This document shows, in pieces, positions 17,529 through 26,152 of a stretch of DNA of 39,834 nt. This stretch comes from an uncultured Bacteroidota bacterium. Lineage in GTDB: Bacteria > Bacteroidota > Bacteroidia > Chitinophagales > Chitinophagaceae. Both the position numbers and the translations under genes were made by a program. Positions within the stretch are counted from its first letter, which is position 1; each line of letters starts with the position of its first letter. Location: NCBI GenBank assembly GCA_903877645.1, contig CAIRES010000055.1:1-39834 (forward strand), in the 5' to 3' direction. A model generated the notes under the pieces. That model was not told the origin of the DNA. It searched no databases and worked only from the letters and a program-made list of their open reading frames with translations.

Positions 17529-18899
17529 TTACTTTTTAGTAAACTTGCTTTCCAATATCAGGTTATGATGTCCTGTGACGTTCAGGGTATATTCACCGGC
17601 ATCGGCCTTAATGTTTAGGCGCAAGTCGTTCTCTTTGACTTTACTGGAGTTCTTAAATATTGTATTTCCGGCTTTATCTGTGCATTTGATCTTTACATCT
17701 TGGCCAATAACATCGTCCGGAAAATGGATGACAATGATGCCATCTGCTTCCGTGGTCATGCTGGCTTCTTCCTTTACAAACACTATCGGGCTGGCTATTT
17801 CAGGGTCTGTGGGGCTAATGCCGCTGGTATTCATTGTTACTTCCAGGTCGGCCATCACCGGGTATTTGTTCGACATCTGGTAGAGTGCCTCGATCACGTC
17901 CGTCGGGGCAGATGTATTCAGATGGATATTCTTATTATTAATGGATATTTTGAACCTCTGGCCATCATTGCCTATCGTACGGTATGAATTGGGGATATAC
18001 CGGATATAGTTGCTGTTGTTCACGATCCACTGCGAAAGGAAGATATGGTCATACCAGTTCTTTGCTCCTCCACCTGTGCCGCAGGCGTTAGGTATCGTAG
18101 CCGATTCCCGCGTGGCTGTGGTCAGGTAAGCTGTGAATGTAACATTATGGTCCCAGATTGCAGGGTAGGACAACTTTCTGTCCGGAAAAAATGGCGGATC
18201 TGAAAAACGAAAGCCCGTATCCTTATTAGCAACAAGTGTTTGATAAAACGGCTCGTCTGAGTTCCTCGAATTGAAATCGCCCAGGTTAATGAAATTTGGA
18301 AGATGGCTGAAATGCTCCTTGAGGTGTCTCATTTCCTCTCCTATCTGCATCCCGCGTACCTGCTCATTCTCATCCCCCGATCTGTCGTGTGTAGGCAGCA
18401 CATACAAGAAGGTGGTGTCGTGCGTTCTGGCAAGGTTGGGGTCTTTGTAATACAGCTTGTAGGTATTAAAGTCTGTGATATTGGCATAAGAGGAGGTAAT
18501 GCCTATATACCCTAGTTTGCGCTGGTCATAAAACAATACTGCCCCGCTGGCCGATCTTGCGGCATTGGTAATAGTACAATAAGCATACCTTCCCGGAAAA
18601 GCAGGGTTGAGTGCATATTGCAGAATGGAATCGGCAAACCCCCTCGGCGCTGTACCGTATTTATCATCTGCATTCATAGGTATGGAGGCCATCTTATCCA
18701 TCGATAGGATGTCGGGATTAGTATAGGAGACAATCGTCTTTAGGTATTGATGGTAATTGCCGTTGGGCCCCTGGCAGCCGTTGCCGTAGTACAGTACATT
18801 GTACGCCATCACCCGCAAAGTATCTTTCTGTGCAAATGATGGCGTACTGCTGTATATGGCAAGTGCCATTAAAAATGTTTTAACCGCACTATGCTTCAT
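17529..18899 (-). CDS. Secreted endonuclease/exonuclease/phosphatase-family protein, paralogue 1
   Basis: The 456-aa protein has a signal peptide (MKHSAVKTFLMALAIYSSTPSFAQ) followed by a DNase I-like EEP fold. Visible landmarks are the Asn motif LRVMAYNVLYYG, the acidic motif PDILSMDKM (Asp where the family has Glu), the catalytic His in VLPTHDRSGD, the metal site INLGDFNSR, and KNWYDHIFLS. The last catalytic motif, normally S-D-H before P-V, reads SNKYPVMADL. The C-terminal 80 residues look like a diverged sorting or beta-sandwich domain (GEYTLNVTGHHNLILESKF). EEP enzymes cleave phosphodiesters of nucleic acids or phospholipids; the altered residues make activity uncertain. It lies 113 bases upstream of the 1928-aa giant on the same strand and is paralogous to the gene at 20254. 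Confidence 0.82.
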   Translation of the reverse strand: MKHSAVKTFLMALAIYSSTPSFAQKDTLRVMAYNVLYYGNGCQGPNGNYHQYLKTIVSYTNPDILSMDKMASIPMNADDKYGTAPRGFADSILQYALNPAFPGRYAYCTITNAARSASGAVLFYDQRKLGYIGITSSYANITDFNTYKLYYKDPNLARTHDTTFLYVLPTHDRSGDENEQVRGMQIGEEMRHLKEHFSHLPNFINLGDFNSRNSDEPFYQTLVANKDTGFRFSDPPFFPDRKLSYPAIWDHNVTFTAYLTTATRESATIPNACGTGGGAKNWYDHIFLSQWIVNNSNYIRYIPNSYRTIGNDGQRFKISINNKNIHLNTSAPTDVIEALYQMSNKYPVMADLEVTMNTSGISPTDPEIASPIVFVKEEASMTTEADGIIVIHFPDDVIGQDVKIKCTDKAGNTIFKNSSKVKENDLRLNIKADAGEYTLNVTGHHNLILESKFTKK

Positions 18900-19279
18900 A
18901 AAATTGAATTAGTAAACGTTATTAGTTTCGATGTGTTTATACTCCTGATGCCGATCCCCTTATCGCAGGTATTGCTATTCCGGTTGCTCCCTGACCGCAA
19001 ATTTTGAATTGCACTCCGTTTTAGGATCAGTACAAAAACAGTAACTGCAATAGTAAGCCCTCATTTTGTAAGGGCTATTTCAATATTTTACCAAACAGTT
19101 GGCGAAGGTCTGACGGCTATGTTACCAAATCATTGCCACCACATTAACAATACATGAAATTGCCGGGTGCATATATTGCCATTGCAGTGGCAATAATCGA
19201 TCGACACAACCTTTCCTTAACACCCGCATAATGCTGGGATAACGTTGCTACCCGTCCTTTGCACAAAAATCAAGAGAAA
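18900..19279. other. Divergent intergenic region between EEP paralogue 1 and a T9SS gene
   Basis: About 380 bases contain no gene. Two short hairpins are visible: AGCCCT/AGGGCT around 19054-19074, and TATTGCCA/TGGCAATA around 19175-19196. The plus-strand gene has CCTTTGCACAAAAATCA just before its ATG, resembling the queD and receptor starts. I see no full TTG/TAnnTTTG pair for either gene. Confidence 0.5.
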
Positions 19280-20176
19280 ATGAAAAAACAATTACTAAGC
19301 ACAGTATTTTGCGTAGCAGCACTTGCCGGCATCAACACAAGCAGCCGGGCACAAGCCACCGTTATCTACAACTGGGATTTCAACGGAATGGACTCCTCCA
19401 TACACTCACCAAGCTATACTGCACCAGGAGCAGGTAGCGCCGGTTATCAATATTGGGCGGCTTATACAGATTTCACTACCGGCACCTCTTTGAATGTTAT
19501 GACGGGCGATACGGCAGGCAGTTGCATCCGATTCCGCAATCCCTCCGATTCAGTGATATTCCACATGCCTACTACCGGCTATCACCATATTCAGTTCTCT
19601 TACGCCGAACAAAGAACCGGCAGCGGTTCTCAGTCTAACTCCATAATGTTTACCACAGACGGTACGCACTACCAGTCAGCCACTATCGCCGACCCGGCAG
19701 TAGCAGACAGCGCTAACTACACAGTAGACTCTGTTGACCTAATTCCGGGGGTATCATGGGAACTGCACACCTTTACGTTTACCGCTGATACAGCGGCAAT
19801 AAATAACAATCCAAACTTTGCTATAGCTATTGTATTCAACGATGGCCCTACCCGCACATCAGGTAACGACCGATTTGATAACATTACCCTCAAAGGAGAC
19901 CTGCTAGGTAGCTCTTCTACTTCGGTAACTACAGTAGGCAATGCAGCCACTTATGAGGTCTACCCCAACCCAGTATCGGGCAGCCTCACTATCCACACTG
20001 CAACTGCTGTGCAACGCACCGTGATCATAAGCAATATGCTTGGGCAGAAGGTATATGAAGGCACTGCACAGGATGCCGAATTTTCTATAAATACTAAAGG
20101 CGTTATATCAGGCAACTACCTGATCACTATCCGTGAAAACAATGGTGTACAGACTATGCGTTTTACAAAGCAATAA
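19280..20176 (+). CDS. T9SS-exported protein with the giants' N-terminal domain only
   Basis: The 298-aa product starts at the ATG at 19280; an in-frame TTG seven codons earlier belongs to a promoter-like TTTG. A signal peptide (MKKQLLSTVFCVAAL to SSRAQ) is followed by one domain that aligns with the N-terminal domain of the two giant proteins: YNWDFNGMDSS, CIRFRNPSDSVIF, MPTTGYHHIQFSYAEQ, AAINNNPNFAIAIVF and TSGNDRFDNITLKGD. The end is a T9SS type A sorting domain (YEVYPNPVSGSLTIH, ISNMLGQKVYEG, ISGNYLITIREN). This is the minimal architecture of the family. The pattern of short strands and the FDNI motif suggest a lectin-like jellyroll, which is an inference. It is flanked by the two EEP paralogues. 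Confidence 0.85.
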   Translation: MKKQLLSTVFCVAALAGINTSSRAQATVIYNWDFNGMDSSIHSPSYTAPGAGSAGYQYWAAYTDFTTGTSLNVMTGDTAGSCIRFRNPSDSVIFHMPTTGYHHIQFSYAEQRTGSGSQSNSIMFTTDGTHYQSATIADPAVADSANYTVDSVDLIPGVSWELHTFTFTADTAAINNNPNFAIAIVFNDGPTRTSGNDRFDNITLKGDLLGSSSTSVTTVGNAATYEVYPNPVSGSLTIHTATAVQRTVIISNMLGQKVYEGTAQDAEFSINTKGVISGNYLITIRENNGVQTMRFTKQ

Positions 20177-20195
20177 GGGTTATAAATAAACATGC

Positions 20196-20237
20196 TTAAA
20201 CAATAATAGCGCCCTTTGTGGCGCTATTATTGTTTAA
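20196..20237. terminator. Bidirectional intrinsic terminator
   Basis: TTAAACAATAATAGCGCC and GGCGCTATTATTGTTTAA form a perfect 18-bp stem around CTTTGT. It lies between two convergent stop codons (20176 and 20254) and has A-rich and T-rich flanks on both strands, so it can serve both genes. Confidence 0.88.
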
Positions 20238-20253
20238 AACTAAAGACCATAGA

Positions 20254-21636
20254 TCATTTTTTGATCAGCATTGCCTGGCAAAGCACTTTATTATCTCCTA
20301 TGATCCGTACGAAATACATCCCGGTATTAATGTTACAGGGTATTGCTACTGACGTTGCGTTAATGGCTATTGGTTGCCGCTGCATCATGCGCCCCAACAT
20401 ATCTATACATTCAAGATCAACGGTATGACCGACTAACCCGATAGTGCAGTTCAATTTTATTGCATCATCTGCGGGGTTTATCAGTGTTATCGCCTCATGT
20501 GCTAATGCTTCCCCCGGCACTAGTGATGGCATTATCTCCGGGTCAGCAGGGCTTACTCCGGTTGTGTTGTGCGTAGCCAGCAGATCAAGCATAACAGGAT
20601 ATTTATTAGACATTTGAAATATTGCATTGATTACTGCGGCAGGTGCAGACGTATTCGTGGGAGCGCTATTAGCAGAGATGCTCAGCCTGTGGCCATCATT
20701 GCCGATCACACGGAATGAGTGTGGTATGTAGGCAATGTAATTAGCGTCATTCACGATCCATGGCGAAATGAAGATATGATCAAACCAATCTTTGGCTCCG
20801 CCGGAGGTGCCACAGGAGTTGGGTATACTGCCTGATTGCCGTGTAGATGTGGTAAGGTATGCAGTATATGTTCCCGGGCTGTTATCCCAGTCTGCAGGAT
20901 AGGTAAATATCCCATCAGGATAAAATGGGGCATCATAATACCTGAAGTTGGTATCTGCCGGATTGGTCAGGGTTTGATATACAGGTTCAGAAGTATTTCT
21001 TAAATTAAAGTCTCCCATATTGATCATATTGCCCAGATGGGTAAAATGTGTTTGTATTTGTGCCATTTCCCCGGCTATCTGCGCACCCCTGTCTGCGGCG
21101 CTGCTACTGCCCGATATGTCGTGGTTGTCAGTTACATAAAGAAAGGTGGTGTCATGTGTCGTGGCCAGGTTAGGGTCTTTATAATACAGTTTGTAGGTAT
21201 TGAAATCCTCAGTATTGGTATAAGTGCAGGTAAGGGCTGCAAAGCCGAGCTTATTTTGATCATAAAATACCAGGCATTCTGTGCCGGAAGCGGCATTGTT
21301 GGTGAAAGGGCAATAATTATACCTGCCCGGAAATGCAGGGTTTAGCGCATATTGTAAAATTGAATCCTGGAAGCCGGCTACCGCAGTATAATTATGGTCT
21401 GTTGGGCTGGTTTGTATGGATCCCATTTTTTCCAGCCCTATAATATCCGGGTTGGCATAGCGCACTATGGTGTCCAGGTAGTTGTGGTATATTCCATTCG
21501 CACCCTGGCACAGCGGGTATTCACCGTAGTTCAGCACATTATATGCCATTATGCGTATCGTATCAGTCTGTGCCAATGCTGTTTGAATACAGCAAACGGC
21601 TGCAACAAACAAGAAGGTGTTTTTTTTTATTTTCAT
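20254..21636 (-). CDS. Secreted endonuclease/exonuclease/phosphatase-family protein, paralogue 2
   Basis: This 460-aa protein is clearly related along its length to the one at 17529. It has a signal peptide (ending TALAQ), then the EEP landmarks IRIMAYNVLNYG, DIIGLEKMGSI with the family Glu present, YVTDNHDISGS, MINMGDFNLRN and KDWFDHIFISPW. As in the paralogue, the final S-D-H motif is S-N-K (MSNKYPVMLDL). A Cys pair-rich loop, IPNSCGTSGGAKDW, precedes the DHIF motif. The C-terminus has a sorting-like domain (LECIDMLGRMM, INTGMYFVRIIG). It lies 68 bases downstream of the lipoprotein gene at 21705, separated by a strong hairpin, and may be a partly attenuated third gene of the receptor operon. 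Confidence 0.83.
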   Translation of the reverse strand: MKIKKNTFLFVAAVCCIQTALAQTDTIRIMAYNVLNYGEYPLCQGANGIYHNYLDTIVRYANPDIIGLEKMGSIQTSPTDHNYTAVAGFQDSILQYALNPAFPGRYNYCPFTNNAASGTECLVFYDQNKLGFAALTCTYTNTEDFNTYKLYYKDPNLATTHDTTFLYVTDNHDISGSSSAADRGAQIAGEMAQIQTHFTHLGNMINMGDFNLRNTSEPVYQTLTNPADTNFRYYDAPFYPDGIFTYPADWDNSPGTYTAYLTTSTRQSGSIPNSCGTSGGAKDWFDHIFISPWIVNDANYIAYIPHSFRVIGNDGHRLSISANSAPTNTSAPAAVINAIFQMSNKYPVMLDLLATHNTTGVSPADPEIMPSLVPGEALAHEAITLINPADDAIKLNCTIGLVGHTVDLECIDMLGRMMQRQPIAINATSVAIPCNINTGMYFVRIIGDNKVLCQAMLIKK

Positions 21637-21652
21637 GATTATGTTTTATTGA

Positions 21653-21684
21653 AAATGTCCGCTACCCTCGGGTAGCGGACATTT
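21653..21684 (-). terminator. Hairpin between the beta-helix lipoprotein and EEP paralogue 2
   Basis: AAATGTCCGCTACC and GGTAGCGGACATTT form a perfect 14-bp stem with a CTCG loop. On the minus strand it starts 20 bases after the stop of the lipoprotein gene and ends 16 bases before the next ATG. Only TTTTC, not a long T run, follows on the minus strand, so it may reduce rather than end transcription, or act as an RNA stability element. Confidence 0.65.
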
Positions 21685-21704
21685 ATTTTTTTAAAAAAAT
21701 TGGA

Positions 21705-23093
21705 TTAATGCTGGTTGCCCGAATTGTCGGCCTGGTAACAACCTATATCTTTGCCCGGCGCTACAGTTGCAGTGGCCCCGAATACAGGATCAATAGGTAA
21801 ATTGATCGAAGTCAAAGGACTCCAGCTGGTAAAGCCCTTACCGATTGCAGGCGAGCTTGATTGCAAATGGAAATCAAATCCGGAAGTATAATTGATGTTG
21901 ATATTTGCGGAAGTACCTAACGTATAGTTGACAAACATTGGATTGTTTGCGCCTACCAGTGCATGAGCAGAATAGGTATCACCTAAAACATAACCTGCTG
22001 GCAAGAAAGTAGCGGGTGCCGGAATATTGGTGGCAACAGGGTTAGAGATATAACCAACCGGGTAGAACTGGTCAACAAGTGAATCGGCATCACCGTAAGA
22101 GTAGTTATATCCGTAATGGCAATGGGCAGTATCTGCTGCCGGGTTGCCTACGATACGGAAACCAAACTTGCAATCAACGATCAGGTTGTTATATGCCTGC
22201 CCGAAAGAGCCTTGTTCGTAGTTGCAATCACCACCACGGCCTGTTTGCTGCTGGCGGTAGCCACCATTTACGTAGGTATTGTTAAACATATCTATCTGGC
22301 AGGTTGGGGTAGCTCCGGTTCCTTTATCAGATGCCTTTGTGCCGTTTGTAGCTATGCCTACAAACATGTTATACGCCATAATGCCTACTGTGCCGTGTTT
22401 AGCGTTAAGGCAATCTCCGCCTATATAGCCTACCTTCTCGAGCGTGTTACGTACAAAGTAGATCTTGCCACCTGCAAAACGAACACCATCATCTGTACTG
22501 CCGTAGATCCAGGAATCCTCTACAATACAATAGCCGTTCGCGTTTCTAAAGTACAACGGCCATGCTTTATTTCCGGCACCAAGTGTCGATATTGGTGTCG
22601 TAGTGCCAAAGGTCCCACCGGCGAATTCAAGGTGTGTCCATTTCATAACCATAAGCGCACAAGAGCTATCGCACTGGATACCTAACCACAAATTGGGACT
22701 CGTGAAGGCCGGGTCTGTAGATGGCGCATTAGCAGTTGATGTATTGTCGGTTTTTGTGATCGAAGATACTGTGATCCAGTTCGGTGCAGTCTTTGTGCCC
22801 AATGAAAGGAAGGACCCTTGCACGAGGATGTATGCTGCCGGGTTCACCACATTTACCGTCACACCACTTTGCATCAGCACAGTATCACCTGCATTGATCG
22901 TTACCGGGCACGTGAGCAAATAGGTCTTGCCCGACTGAAGTGTTCCTTTGATCGCTCCGCAGAGCGAATCGCCGGTGATGAATGAGCCTACTTGTTTCTG
23001 TATTCCGGAAACTGAGGAACTTGATTTCTTACATGCTGCGAAAAACGCTGCACCTGCCAGTATAGTCAGGATGCCTAATTTGATTTCTTTCAT
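21705..23093 (-). CDS. Surface lipoprotein, probable right-handed beta-helix
   Basis: The 462-aa protein begins with a lipoprotein signal (lipobox FAAC, Cys at residue 21, then KKSSSS). The body has the rhythm of a parallel beta-helix: ITVSSITKTDN, LWLGIQCD, HLEFAGG, YCIVEDSWIYGSTDDGVRF, IYFVRNTLEKV, IDMFNNTYVNGG, YNNLIVDCKFGFRIVG. The C-terminus has the FDFHLQSSSPAIGKG and DIGCYQ ending often seen in such proteins. Six or more Cys may form disulfides. It starts 43 bases after the TonB-dependent receptor gene on the same strand, so it is likely its outer-membrane partner, in the place where SusD would stand in a sugar system, although it is not SusD-like. The substrate is unknown; carbohydrate or phosphate-containing polymers are candidates. 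Confidence 0.72.
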   Translation of the reverse strand: MKEIKLGILTILAGAAFFAACKKSSSSVSGIQKQVGSFITGDSLCGAIKGTLQSGKTYLLTCPVTINAGDTVLMQSGVTVNVVNPAAYILVQGSFLSLGTKTAPNWITVSSITKTDNTSTANAPSTDPAFTSPNLWLGIQCDSSCALMVMKWTHLEFAGGTFGTTTPISTLGAGNKAWPLYFRNANGYCIVEDSWIYGSTDDGVRFAGGKIYFVRNTLEKVGYIGGDCLNAKHGTVGIMAYNMFVGIATNGTKASDKGTGATPTCQIDMFNNTYVNGGYRQQQTGRGGDCNYEQGSFGQAYNNLIVDCKFGFRIVGNPAADTAHCHYGYNYSYGDADSLVDQFYPVGYISNPVATNIPAPATFLPAGYVLGDTYSAHALVGANNPMFVNYTLGTSANININYTSGFDFHLQSSSPAIGKGFTSWSPLTSINLPIDPVFGATATVAPGKDIGCYQADNSGNQH

Positions 23094-23136
23094 ACTTTGT
23101 TTATGGTTTTATTTTTAGTGGACAATGAATACTTTT

Positions 23137-25959
23137 TTAATCAATTTTATATCGGATACCAATGAGATAATTGCGTCCGTAAGAGTTGCTCTCCACCAGC
23201 GTCTTGCCGTCTTTCTGGTTTTGATAGGGTAGGTAATAGCTTGGAGTGGCCGGGTTGTTGAATGAACTGTTCGATACGTTCATCTCTACGATAGACTTAC
23301 TATTCAGCAGGTTATTGATCTTCACATATACCGAGAGATGCTTGACAATGCGCTTTTCAGCAGAAAAGCTGCTTAGTACAAGCCCTCTTTGCCAATAATC
23401 AAGCCCCTTAAATCCATAAGCTACAGTAATGTGCCTGCCTGTATATTGCTCACCCAGTTGCACATCCAGCCCCAGCTTCGGGTTTTTATAGATAAGTGCA
23501 ATGTTCCCTACATGTGCAGCCTGTCCTTGTAGAGGGCGCGTTTCAGTAACGTTATATATGTGCTGTACATGACCGGAGTCTACTCCCAGGTATTCTGATG
23601 GCACCGTGACTGAAGAATGAGTGTATGTATAATTTGCAGTAACGCCGAAATAGTGGAAATACTTGGTAACTACGAATTCAAAGCCATAATTCGTAGCCGG
23701 ATTAGGAAGGTTTTGAGGGCCCAAAGACAAATTGGATGGCCCTGTCAGCGCTCCCAATACATATTCAATCGGGTTCTGTATATTTTTATAGAATGCACCT
23801 ACCAGTACCTGGTCTATACCTTTAGGAAACCATTCGTAGCGCAAGTCGAGATTTTGTGCAACACTAGCCACCAGGTTTGGATTGCCCACTTCGTTAAAAT
23901 CTTCTCCCGAAAATTCATAATTCACTAATTCAAAAAATCCCGGGCGACAAATTGATTCAAAATAGGAAAGCCGTAGATTTTCCTTTTTACTGAGCTTATA
24001 TTTCAGGTGCAAACTGGGCAATGTATTGGAATAATTATAGGTTGCGAATACACCTGTCCTCAAGTGGGGGTCAAGGTTCGCGCTGTCATGTATGTAAGTG
24101 TTTTCCATGCGCACGCCACCCAGCACTTCCAGTTTATCCTGCATGAAATGCAGTTTCACCTGGGCATAATATCCCAGTATATTCTCGTTCTCTTTATAGT
24201 CAAGGCCCTGGTCATTAGAAGTTCCGGTAGGAGATGACGAAACGTTTATCGTTGCCGGGTTTATACTGTTTACATTAGTATAAGGAACGCCGCCAATAAC
24301 ACCTACAGGGCTAATACTATATGCATTGTAATAATTGGTTCTCGTTTTGCTCATGTCGGTCACACCGGCTTTAAGTTCCAGTTCTTTGCCAAACAGTGTG
24401 GGGGTATAGGTGATATTCAGGAAACCCTGGTAATCCTGGTCTGTTGTTTTTTCCCAACTCTTACCGATGGATTTTAGGATCTGCCCGCTTTGTACTATCC
24501 CCCCGGTTGTCGGGTCTCTTTTAAAATTGTTTTCCGTAGTGAATTCCGTCAGATCAGGCACCGACCTGGTAGCCTCGGAATAACTTCCGGTCCAGTCAAT
24601 TTTCAATTGGTTGGTGAGTTGATGCCTGCCCTTAAGCTGTAGGTTTTGAATATTGTCTGTTCTTTCACCTGTGCGGTCTTTATAATCAACAGTACCTAAT
24701 CCCGGTCCGGGCCTGTTTACTGCGGTGATCACAGTGTCTACAATGTTACGTTCTTCAAATTGTTTCAGGTTGATGTACAAAGCGCCCAAAGTGATGCTGT
24801 TTCTCTCGTTGAAACGGTAGTCAATGTTAGCATGCAGTCCTATACGGGTCTCGTGTGTAGAATATTTACGCAGGTCGAGGTCATCAAATTCGGGTACATT
24901 ACCCGGCACAGGTTGTGATGCAGGTTTAAAGAACATGTTATTAGTCTCTTTAAAGGTATTCTGGTAACTGCCGGAAAACATGACACCCAGTTTTTTGTTC
25001 TTGAAGAACCTATTGCCTATACTCAGGCTATAAAGCCCGTTGGGCTGTGCCTGTACAGGCTTTATAATAGAGCTATTGAGCGGGAAGTCGGCTACTGTAG
25101 CGCTATATGCCTGGCCGTGCATTTGATAAGGGTCTTTGGCTGCTATAGCGCCTTTATCAAAACTGTTATATTTTTCATTGAAAAGGTTATCATTGTACCC
25201 GGTTGCCGCTGTTGCATAGATTACTGCTTTGTCCGGCGCATTCTTCATCACCAGGTTGGTTACGCCACCTATCGCATCACCTTCCATATCCGGAGTTAAA
25301 GACTTGATTACCTCCACACGGTCTAATATTTCAGCGGGGAATATATCTAAAGGGACGAAACGTGCTTTATCGTCGGGGCTGGCTATCTTTACGCCATCCA
25401 CTGTGGTGTAATTATACCTCTTATCCATACCACGTATGGCCGCATAGCGGGCTTCTCCATTGGCATCACGCTCTACCTGCACACCCGATACGCGTTGCAA
25501 TACATTGGCCACAGTAATATCCGGCAATACTTCTATCGTGCGTGCCGAGATCACATTCAGCAGTTGGTCGCTGTTCTTTTCTATATTCCTTGCCTGCTCA
25601 TCACTGCCGTTTTTTGTTTTTGCTTTTACCTCAACGTCGGCAAGTGATTTGGATGAAGATTCCAGTTGCTCATTGAGCGTAAGTGTTTCTGCGTCTTTAA
25701 TGACAATATGCTGATGAAACGTTTTAAATGACGAATAAAGAATCTCCAGGTCATATTCGCCTGCTGCAATGTTTTTGATCTCGTAGCTGCCATCAAGGCC
25801 TGTCGTGGTGCCATAGCTGGTGCCGTGTAACAGCACTATGCCACCCGTTATCGGCTCTCCATTTACTTCGCTCACGTTACCTTTTATGGTGCCGCAATAG
25901 CCGGTAGTAGATGAAAGAACGAGTAGAAAAAATAAAACTTTAAAATAGATATTGGGCAT
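23137..25959 (-). CDS. TonB-dependent outer membrane receptor with CarboxypepD_reg-like domain
   Basis: I use the ATG at 25959 (MPNIYFKVLFFLL...); a frame extends seven codons upstream only to a TTG inside the promoter-like TACTTTTG. The 940-aa protein has a signal peptide ending near TTGYCG. A CarboxypepD_reg-like domain follows (GTIKGNVSEVNGEPITGG, GLDGSYEIKNIAAGEYDLEI). The plug comes next (VANVLQRVSGVQVER, YAAIRGMDKRYNYTTVDGV, EILDRVEVIKSLTPDMEGDAIGGVTNL), then a 22-strand-type barrel ending in IGIRYKID. Such receptors import ligands with TonB energy. It is the first gene of a probable operon with the beta-helix lipoprotein and perhaps the EEP protein. A terminator upstream isolates it from the preceding gene. 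The ligand cannot be read from sequence. Confidence 0.93.
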   Translation of the reverse strand: MPNIYFKVLFFLLVLSSTTGYCGTIKGNVSEVNGEPITGGIVLLHGTSYGTTTGLDGSYEIKNIAAGEYDLEILYSSFKTFHQHIVIKDAETLTLNEQLESSSKSLADVEVKAKTKNGSDEQARNIEKNSDQLLNVISARTIEVLPDITVANVLQRVSGVQVERDANGEARYAAIRGMDKRYNYTTVDGVKIASPDDKARFVPLDIFPAEILDRVEVIKSLTPDMEGDAIGGVTNLVMKNAPDKAVIYATAATGYNDNLFNEKYNSFDKGAIAAKDPYQMHGQAYSATVADFPLNSSIIKPVQAQPNGLYSLSIGNRFFKNKKLGVMFSGSYQNTFKETNNMFFKPASQPVPGNVPEFDDLDLRKYSTHETRIGLHANIDYRFNERNSITLGALYINLKQFEERNIVDTVITAVNRPGPGLGTVDYKDRTGERTDNIQNLQLKGRHQLTNQLKIDWTGSYSEATRSVPDLTEFTTENNFKRDPTTGGIVQSGQILKSIGKSWEKTTDQDYQGFLNITYTPTLFGKELELKAGVTDMSKTRTNYYNAYSISPVGVIGGVPYTNVNSINPATINVSSSPTGTSNDQGLDYKENENILGYYAQVKLHFMQDKLEVLGGVRMENTYIHDSANLDPHLRTGVFATYNYSNTLPSLHLKYKLSKKENLRLSYFESICRPGFFELVNYEFSGEDFNEVGNPNLVASVAQNLDLRYEWFPKGIDQVLVGAFYKNIQNPIEYVLGALTGPSNLSLGPQNLPNPATNYGFEFVVTKYFHYFGVTANYTYTHSSVTVPSEYLGVDSGHVQHIYNVTETRPLQGQAAHVGNIALIYKNPKLGLDVQLGEQYTGRHITVAYGFKGLDYWQRGLVLSSFSAEKRIVKHLSVYVKINNLLNSKSIVEMNVSNSSFNNPATPSYYLPYQNQKDGKTLVESNSYGRNYLIGIRYKID

Positions 25960-25977
25960 TACTTTTTGATTTTTGCT

Positions 25978-25985
25978 CAAAAGTA
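25978..25985 (-). promoter_or_regulatory. Probable -7 element of the TonB receptor operon
   Basis: TACTTTTG on the minus strand matches TAnnTTTG and ends 18 bases before the ATG. It is followed by AGCAAAAATCA, nearly the same as the leaders of queD and the 19280 gene. No TTG is seen at the expected -33 distance. Confidence 0.45.
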
Positions 25986-26100
25986 AATGCCTCTCTGCTC
26001 TTTACATGCCGCTTAAGTAATGGTAACCCAACCATAATTTTCTGTAAACAATGTCTTAATAAATTGGTAGCAATTTGTTCACTTTGAATGAACTACGCAC

Positions 26101-26132
26101 AAAAAAATCCCGCTGGTCAGCGGGATTTTTTT
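26101..26132 (-). terminator. Intrinsic terminator of the 199-aa lipoprotein gene
   Basis: AAAAAAATCCCGCT and AGCGGGATTTTTTT form a perfect 14-bp stem with a GGTC loop. It lies 21 bases past the stop codon on the minus strand and separates that gene from the TonB receptor operon. Confidence 0.88.
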
Positions 26133-26152
26133 ATATCAAAAGTTTGGAGAGA

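Noticed and set aside
19259..19279. An upstream TTG start for the 298-aa T9SS protein (and similarly at 17436 and 25980)
   Set aside because: In each case the TTG is the end of a TTTG promoter-like element. The ATG seven codons later begins directly with a good signal peptide.
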